A DNA stretch of 64,000 nt from QPIN01 sp965224575 (GTDB taxonomy: Bacteria > Pseudomonadota > Gammaproteobacteria > Methylococcales > Methylomonadaceae): the NCBI GenBank assembly GCA_965224575.1, contig CBDCZQ010000006.1, positions 2,790,001-2,854,000 on the forward strand. The letters run 5' to 3'. The notes beneath the pieces are model-generated. The model did not search any database, was not told the origin of the DNA, and saw only the letters and a program-made list of their open reading frames with translations. Shown in pieces: positions 59,217 to 64,000 of this stretch (its first letter is position 1; every line of letters starts with the position of its first letter). The position numbers and the translations under genes are program-made.

Positions 59217-61832
59217 ATGATGAAAAAAATGTCCAGTGCAGAGTTACGTGCTGCCTTCTTAGAATTTTTTAAACAACGCGGACATTCTGTCCAGCCTTCT
59301 AGTTCACTTGTGCCTGGTAATGATCCTACCTTATTGTTTACTAATGCAGGCATGGTACCGTTTAAGGATGTCTTTCTGGGTAGAGAAAAGCGAGATTATG
59401 TTCGAGCAGTTACGACTCAACGTTGTGTGCGTGCTGGAGGTAAGCATAATGATTTGGAAAATGTAGGTTACACGGCAAGACATCATACTTTTTTTGAAAT
59501 GTTGGGTAACTTTAGTTTTGGCGATTATTTTAAAAAAGATGCGATTCATTTTGCCTGGGATTTTTTAACAAAGGAATTAGGAATTCCAGCTGAAAAATTG
59601 TGGGTGACTGTTTTTGAAGAAGACAGAGAAGCAGAAGCTATCTGGTTAGAAGAGATTAAAATTGATTCATCTCGATTATCACGCATTGGAGCAAAAGATA
59701 ACTTTTGGTCGATGGGGGATATTGGCCCTTGTGGTCCTTGTAGTGAAATATTTTATGATCATGGAGAAGAGATAGCAGGTGGCCCTCCGGGTACTCCAGA
59801 AGAAGATGGTGATAGATATATCGAAATCTGGAATCTGGTTTTTATGCAATATGATCGAGATAAAGAAGGTGAATTACACCCATTACCTGCTCCTTCAGTT
59901 GATACAGGCATGGGCTTAGAAAGAATTGCTGCTGTTCTACAAGGTGTGCATAACAACTATGAAATTGATTTATTTCAGAATCTGATAAAAGTAGCGGCTG
60001 AATTAACAGGGACAACAGATTTATCAAATAGCTCATTACGTGTTATTTCTGACCATATTCGTTCATGTGCATTTATGATAGTGGATGGCGTCTTACCTGC
60101 AAATGAAGGGCGTGGCTATGTTTTAAGACGAATTATCCGACGTGCAATTCGTCATGGTTATCGATTGGGTAGTACCGATGTTTTCTTTTACAAATTAGTT
60201 GAACCTTTGACTTTGGAAATGGGCGATGCTTTTCCAGAAATAAAATTGGCACAAGAACAAGTAGAACGAGTTTTAGAGAAAGAAGAGGAGCGTTTCGCTG
60301 AAACTTTAGAGCAAGGTATGAAAATACTGGAATCTTGTGTTGCTAAAATAGATGGAAAAGTCATTCCAGGCGATATTGTTTTCCTTTTATATGATACCTA
60401 TGGTTTTCCTGTTGATTTAACAGCTGATTATGCCAGAGAGCAAAATCTAACAGTAGATCATGCCGGTTTTGAAGTTGAAATGACAGCTCAGCGTGATAGA
60501 GCAAGAGCGGGGGGTAAATTTGATGCTGGATATGATCAAGATATTAAGCATGAGAGTGAAACCAAATTTACTGGGTATCATAGCTGTGCTGATTCTGCCC
60601 TTATTGTTGGTTTATTTGTTAAAGGACAAGCGGTTGAAAGCATACAAGAAGGTGAAGAAGGTGTTGTTGTTTTAGACAAAACGCCGTTTTATGCCGAGTC
60701 TGGAGGGCAAGTAGGTGATAATGGCTTAATTGAAACAGGTAATTCCATTTTTGAAGTGAAAGATACTCAAAAACAAGGAGGTAATCTTTTTCTACATAAA
60801 GGTAAGGTTGTTCAGGGACAAGTCGTTAATGGACAGACGTGTGATGTTCGAGTTAATGAAGAAGATAGAGCTGCAACGGAACTTAATCATTCTGCAACAC
60901 ATATAATGCAGGCGACATTACGACAAATTTTAGGTGACCATGTTGCACAGAAAGGATCTTTAGTGAACCCAGAAAGGTTGCGGTTTGATTTTTCTCATTT
61001 TGAGCCAATAACAGCTGATGAGCTTAGTGCAATAGAACAACTTGTAAATCAACAAATTAGAATGAATAATCCCGTATCTGCTGAAATTATGGCTAAAGAT
61101 GATGCCGTTAAAGCTGGGGCAATGGCATTATTTGGTGAAAAATACGGTGATGAAGTAAGAGTGTTAAAGATTGGTGGGTTTTCAACAGAGCTTTGTGGCG
61201 GGACTCATGTTGAGCGAGCGGGTGATATTGGTTGTTTTAAAATTATTAGTGAAACAGGTGTGGCTTCTGGAGTAAGGCGAATAGAGGCTGTGACAGGAAA
61301 GGCATGTCTGGATTGGATTGAAAGTCGCGATAAAACTTTATCAATCATTGCTAGGCTGGTAAAAAGCTCTACAGAAAAAACTGCGGATAAAGTTCAGCAA
61401 ATAATAGAAAAAAATAAGATTTTAGAAAAAGAACTGGATAAATTAAAGTCTAAATTAGCAAGTTCTGCCGGAGGGGAGTTAAGTTCTCAAGCAACTGATG
61501 TAGACGGAATAAAAGTGTTAGCAGTCAGATTAGATGATGTTGACCCTAAAGCATTACGAGGTATGGTAGACCAATTAAAAAATAAACTAGGTTGTGCTGC
61601 TATTGTATTAGCGACGGTAAAAGATAATAAAGTGAGCTTGATAGCAGGTGTTACTAAAGATTTGATAGGCAGTCTAAAAGCAGGGGATTTGGTTAATTCA
61701 GTTGCACTAAAAGTCGGTGGAAAAGGCGGGGGTAGACCAGATATGGCTCAAGCAGGTGGTAATGATCCTTCAGGGTTGGATGAAGCATTAAAGTTGGTTC
61801 CTGTTTGGGTGAAAGATCAGATTAAAGGTTAA
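59217..61832 (+). CDS. alaS: Alanyl-tRNA synthetase
   Basis: Class II synthetase of 871 residues. The aminoacylation domain opens with SSAELRAAFLEFFKQRGH and has the GRGYVLRRIIRRAIRHGYRLG segment; the editing domain carries the zinc motif NHSATHIMQA (HxxxH, near 560) and CGGTHVERAGDIG (near 660); the C-Ala domain ends GGKGGGRPDMAQAGG. The ATG at 59217 is one of three close starts (59217, 59220, 59229). The gene stands between recX and lysC as in many gammaproteobacteria. Confidence 0.97.
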   Translation: MMKKMSSAELRAAFLEFFKQRGHSVQPSSSLVPGNDPTLLFTNAGMVPFKDVFLGREKRDYVRAVTTQRCVRAGGKHNDLENVGYTARHHTFFEMLGNFSFGDYFKKDAIHFAWDFLTKELGIPAEKLWVTVFEEDREAEAIWLEEIKIDSSRLSRIGAKDNFWSMGDIGPCGPCSEIFYDHGEEIAGGPPGTPEEDGDRYIEIWNLVFMQYDRDKEGELHPLPAPSVDTGMGLERIAAVLQGVHNNYEIDLFQNLIKVAAELTGTTDLSNSSLRVISDHIRSCAFMIVDGVLPANEGRGYVLRRIIRRAIRHGYRLGSTDVFFYKLVEPLTLEMGDAFPEIKLAQEQVERVLEKEEERFAETLEQGMKILESCVAKIDGKVIPGDIVFLLYDTYGFPVDLTADYAREQNLTVDHAGFEVEMTAQRDRARAGGKFDAGYDQDIKHESETKFTGYHSCADSALIVGLFVKGQAVESIQEGEEGVVVLDKTPFYAESGGQVGDNGLIETGNSIFEVKDTQKQGGNLFLHKGKVVQGQVVNGQTCDVRVNEEDRAATELNHSATHIMQATLRQILGDHVAQKGSLVNPERLRFDFSHFEPITADELSAIEQLVNQQIRMNNPVSAEIMAKDDAVKAGAMALFGEKYGDEVRVLKIGGFSTELCGGTHVERAGDIGCFKIISETGVASGVRRIEAVTGKACLDWIESRDKTLSIIARLVKSSTEKTADKVQQIIEKNKILEKELDKLKSKLASSAGGELSSQATDVDGIKVLAVRLDDVDPKALRGMVDQLKNKLGCAAIVLATVKDNKVSLIAGVTKDLIGSLKAGDLVNSVALKVGGKGGGRPDMAQAGGNDPSGLDEALKLVPVWVKDQIKG

Positions 61833-61886
61833 AACGATAAATAAAATAGATATTATTCTTTTTCCTTTTTAGAAAATAAATTAGAT

Positions 61887-63110
61887 ATGGCAGTTTTTGT
61901 ATATAAATTTGGTGGCACATCAGTCGGCTCGGTTGAACGAATAAAAGCAGTAGCTGAAAAAATTAAAAAATCTCGAGAGCAAGGAAATCATATTGTTGCA
62001 GTTGTTTCTGCAATGAGTGGTGAAACCAATCGTTTGACAGGTTTGGCCAAAGAAATACAATCCAATCCCAATAATAGAGAAATGGATGTATTGCTTTCTA
62101 CAGGTGAACAAGTCACCATGGCCTTACTCAGCATGGCTTTGCATGATGTAAACTGTCCAGCGTGTTCTTATACCGGAGCGCAGGTTAAGATTTTAACTGA
62201 TAGTATGCACACAAAAGCACGTATTAGAGAAATTGATGATGTAAAAATCAAACAAGATCTTGATAATGGACTGGTTGTTGTGGTTGCGGGCTTCCAAGGT
62301 ATTGATGAAGAAGGGAACATAACCACGCTAGGACGAGGAGGTTCTGATACAACAGCAGTAGCTTTGGCAGCAGCATTGAAAGCAGATGAATGTCATATTT
62401 ATACAGATGTAGACGGGGTTTATACAACAGACCCACGAGTAGAGCCTAAGGCAAGAAAATTAGATAAAATTACTTTTGAAGAAATGCTTGAAATGGCAAG
62501 CTTGGGGTCAAAAGTTTTGCAGATAAGGGCGGTTGAATTTGCAGGAAAATATAATGTTGCCCTTAGGGTATTATCATCATTTGAAGAAGGTGAGGGGACA
62601 CTTATTACCTATGAGGAATCAGAAATGGAAAGAGCTTTAATATCGGGTATTGCATTTAATCGGGATGAGGCTAAGCTAACAATAACGGGTGTACCCGATT
62701 TACCAGGAATAGCGTCTAAAATACTATGTCCTGTTGCTGATAAAAATATTGAGGTTGATATGATCATCCAAAATATAGCAGATGATGCAACAACTGACTT
62801 TACATTTACTGTCCACCGAAATGATTATGAACGAGCAAAAGGAATATTAGAAAATATTTGTTCAGACTTAGGTGCAAAACAAGTAACAGCTGATGATACA
62901 ATTGTTAAAATATCAATTGTTGGTGTAGGGATGAGATCGCACGCAGGCATTGCGAGTACCATGTTTAAAGTTTTAGCAGATGAAGGAATAAATATTAGAA
63001 TGATTTCAACTTCTGAGATAAAAATATCAGTAGTTGTCGATGAAAAATATTTAGAACTAGCAGTGCGTGCTTTGCATAAAGCTTTTGAATTGGAACAAGA
63101 GCAAGAATAG
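61887..63110 (+). CDS. lysC: Aspartate kinase
   Basis: First enzyme of the aspartate family of amino acids, 407 residues: kinase domain with KFGGTSVGSVERI (residues 5-17), VVSAMSGETNRL, STGEQVTMALL and GRGGSDTTAVALAAAL, then two ACT regulatory domains (about 265-335 and 345-402, VVGVGMRSHAGIASTMFKVLADEGINIRMISTSEIKISVV). The length and ACT layout fit the Pseudomonas/Bacillus-type enzymes regulated by lysine and threonine. The alaS-lysC-csrA order is common. Confidence 0.96.
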   Translation: MAVFVYKFGGTSVGSVERIKAVAEKIKKSREQGNHIVAVVSAMSGETNRLTGLAKEIQSNPNNREMDVLLSTGEQVTMALLSMALHDVNCPACSYTGAQVKILTDSMHTKARIREIDDVKIKQDLDNGLVVVVAGFQGIDEEGNITTLGRGGSDTTAVALAAALKADECHIYTDVDGVYTTDPRVEPKARKLDKITFEEMLEMASLGSKVLQIRAVEFAGKYNVALRVLSSFEEGEGTLITYEESEMERALISGIAFNRDEAKLTITGVPDLPGIASKILCPVADKNIEVDMIIQNIADDATTDFTFTVHRNDYERAKGILENICSDLGAKQVTADDTIVKISIVGVGMRSHAGIASTMFKVLADEGINIRMISTSEIKISVVVDEKYLELAVRALHKAFELEQEQE

Positions 63111-63201
63111 CTTTATTTTTTTTATAAAATTTACTATAATATTCAAATTAATTGGTGGCTGCTTTTTGCAGTAAAATCAAATGGGAACGTAGGGAGATAT
63201 T

Positions 63202-63402
63202 ATGCTTATCTTAACTCGACGAGTAGGCGAAACCTTAATGATTGGTGATGATGTTACTGTCACTGTTTTAGGGGTGAAAGGTAATCAGGTTCGTATTGGC
63301 ATTAATGCACCTAAAGAGACATCAGTGCATAGAGAAGAAATTTACGAAAGGATTAAGAAAGAACAATCAGAGTCAACTGATATACCGGATTCTGAAGAAT
63401 AA
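63202..63402 (+). CDS. csrA: Carbon storage regulator CsrA (RsmA)
   Basis: RNA-binding translational regulator of 66 residues. The complete family pattern is present: MLILTRRVGETLMIGDDVTVTVLG with the RNA-contacting Arg residues, VRIGINAPKETSVHREEIYERI including the Arg of the C-terminal face. AGGGAG precedes the ATG. It follows lysC and precedes the tRNA cluster. No target is obvious from this window, though the GGDEF/EAL gene would be a typical one. Confidence 0.97.
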   Translation: MLILTRRVGETLMIGDDVTVTVLGVKGNQVRIGINAPKETSVHREEIYERIKKEQSESTDIPDSEE

Positions 63403-63413
63403 AAAAAGTTTTA

Positions 63414-63505
63414 GGAGAGTTGGCCGAGCGGCTGAAGGCGCTCCCCTGCTAAGGGAGTATGGGCTTTATCTCCCATCGAGGGTTCGAATCCCTCACTCTC
63501 CGCCA
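63414..63505 (+). tRNA. tRNA-Ser (anticodon GCT)
   Basis: A 92-base tRNA with acceptor GGAGAGT, D arm TGGCCGAGCGG, anticodon arm CTCCC-CTGCTAA-GGGAG, a long variable arm (TATGGGCTTTATCTCCCAT), T arm GGTTCGAATCC and an encoded CCA. It starts 11 bases after the csrA stop. Confidence 0.95.
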
Positions 63506-63584
63506 TAAAACTAAAGGTAGTCGATTAAAAAGGAAATTAGTTGACATAAAATATACTAAAAGGGATAATACACGGCTCAATAAG

Positions 63585-63661
63585 GCGCCCGTAGCTCAGC
63601 TGGATAGAGTACTCGGCTACGAACCGAGCGGTCGGGAGTTCGAATCTCTCCGGGCGCGCCA
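63585..63661 (+). tRNA. tRNA-Arg (anticodon ACG)
   Basis: A 77-base tRNA with acceptor GCGCCCG / CGGGCGC, anticodon arm CTCGG-CTACGAA-CCGAG with anticodon ACG, T arm AGTTCGAATCT and CCA. The ACG anticodon is expected to be modified to ICG by TadA. Confidence 0.95.
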
Positions 63662-63680
63662 AATTGAACAAATGAATTTT

Positions 63681-63756
63681 TCCCCTGTAGCTCAGTTGGT
63701 AGAGCGGGTGACTGTTAATCACTAGGTCGGCGGTTCGAGCCCGTCCGGGGGAGCCA
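63681..63756 (+). tRNA. tRNA-Asn (anticodon GTT)
   Basis: A 76-base tRNA with acceptor TCCCCTG / CGGGGGA, anticodon arm GTGAC-TGTTAAT-CAC and anticodon GTT, T arm GGTTCGAGCCC, discriminator G and encoded CCA. Confidence 0.95.
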
Positions 63757-63762
63757 TATATT

Positions 63763-63797
63763 AAAAGGGCTGTAGAGAAATCTACGGCCTTTTTTTA
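63763..63797 (+). terminator. Terminator of the csrA-tRNA cluster
   Basis: AAAGGGCTGTAGA pairs with TCTACGGCCTTT (small internal irregularity), loop GAAA, followed by a T-run. It begins 7 bases after the tRNA-Asn CCA. Confidence 0.85.
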
Positions 63798-63964
63798 TGT
63801 CTGATATTTTTGAAATACTCAAATAGTACTCACTCTAACGAAAATCGTCACATCACCCACTCTACAATATTCAATCATTATTGGCGTGCTAGGCCTTTAT
63901 GACTTAAGATTAAGCGATTATTACGCAGTAAGTGCCACAATGAAGTAGTCACAGTGAAATTCTA

Positions 63965-64000
63965 ATGAACGAAATTGATACCCTATTACACAATGCCGAT
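63965..64000 (+). CDS. Possible start of an unidentified gene (partial)
   Basis: An ATG at 63965 opens a frame MNEIDTLLHNAD that runs off the window end. There is no strong ribosome binding site and only twelve residues are visible, so identity cannot be given. Confidence 0.3.
   Translation, partial: MNEIDTLLHNAD

Noticed and set aside
61833..61886. Lysine riboswitch before lysC
   Set aside because: The alaS-lysC gap is only 54 bases, far too short for the aptamer.
63296..63725. Open frames across the csrA end and the tRNA cluster, both strands
   Set aside because: They run through clearly folded tRNA genes and show no protein features.

Overview
The window is a chromosomal segment of an A+T-rich gammaproteobacterium. 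The housekeeping order recA-recX-alaS-lysC-csrA-tRNA-Ser/Arg/Asn, the bioC-bioD pair, yciB-yciI-bolA and the CreBC-like pair all fit that class. Bacteriohemerythrin, exosortase/PEP-CTERM proteins, a Pho-type porin locus and abundant GTAG-type REPIN elements would suit a Methylococcales-like or other aerobic/microaerobic aquatic lineage. No diagnostic carbon-metabolism gene is present, so the order is only a guess.

Layout. 1-1.1 kb: end of a biotin operon. 1.1-2.9 kb: an IS5-superfamily insertion sequence sitting just upstream of an FNR-type box and a bacteriohemerythrin gene. 3.7-8.1 kb: caa3-type cytochrome c oxidase operon ctaC-ctaD-(small membrane protein)-ctaG-ctaE. 8.4-13.9 kb: MTA/SAH deaminase divergent from mtnA, a CysZ-like gene, then a SulP transporter with a universal stress protein. 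14-21.8 kb: DUF937 protein, a 39-residue small protein, DbpA helicase, CreB/CreC two-component system, a di-heme peroxidase behind two CRP-type sites, and a second, 5'-truncated creC copy. 22-27.4 kb: exosortase region with a VPLPA-type substrate, a CPBP protease and its broken duplicate, and a compact three-gene module (VIT/vWA target, exosortase, EpsI-like protein). 27.4-37.5 kb: thioredoxin 2, RhlE, GGDEF/EAL protein, methyltransferase, secreted protein, UvrB, AP2-like protein. 37.6-50.2 kb: tRNA-Thr, YgiQ, a spermidine-synthase-like protein, a parvulin lipoprotein operon, DUF1244, MATE transporter, DUF2760/Hsp70 pair, GIY-YIG protein and phosphoesterase. 50.2-57.1 kb: chemoreceptor, rhodanese, and two tandem porin paralogues separated by an IS4-family element. 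57.4-64 kb: recA to the tRNA cluster.

Repeats dominate the non-coding sequence. One family is a REPIN: two inverted REP hairpins with the tetranucleotide GTAG at the outer ends, five full copies plus two altered ones, without a REP transposase in the window. A second, apparently unnamed family has nested hairpins. Short motifs (a GACTTG-like box, a TACGTAGC..GCTATGCG-like centre, a CTGCGCC-like box) are kept, while inner stems change sequence between copies and remain self-complementary. Six copies and two one-arm remnants are visible. They sit immediately 5' of several genes with abnormal starts (the GGDEF/EAL gene, the MATE gene, uvrB).

The most interesting items are this nested-hairpin family, the self-contained VIT/exosortase/EpsI-like module, the Pho-box-controlled porin whose duplicate has been split off by an IS, the retained kinase half of a duplicated creC, and two genes that appear to lack any ATG/GTG/TTG start able to give a full N-terminus. 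All assignments are from reading the sequence; no database search was run.
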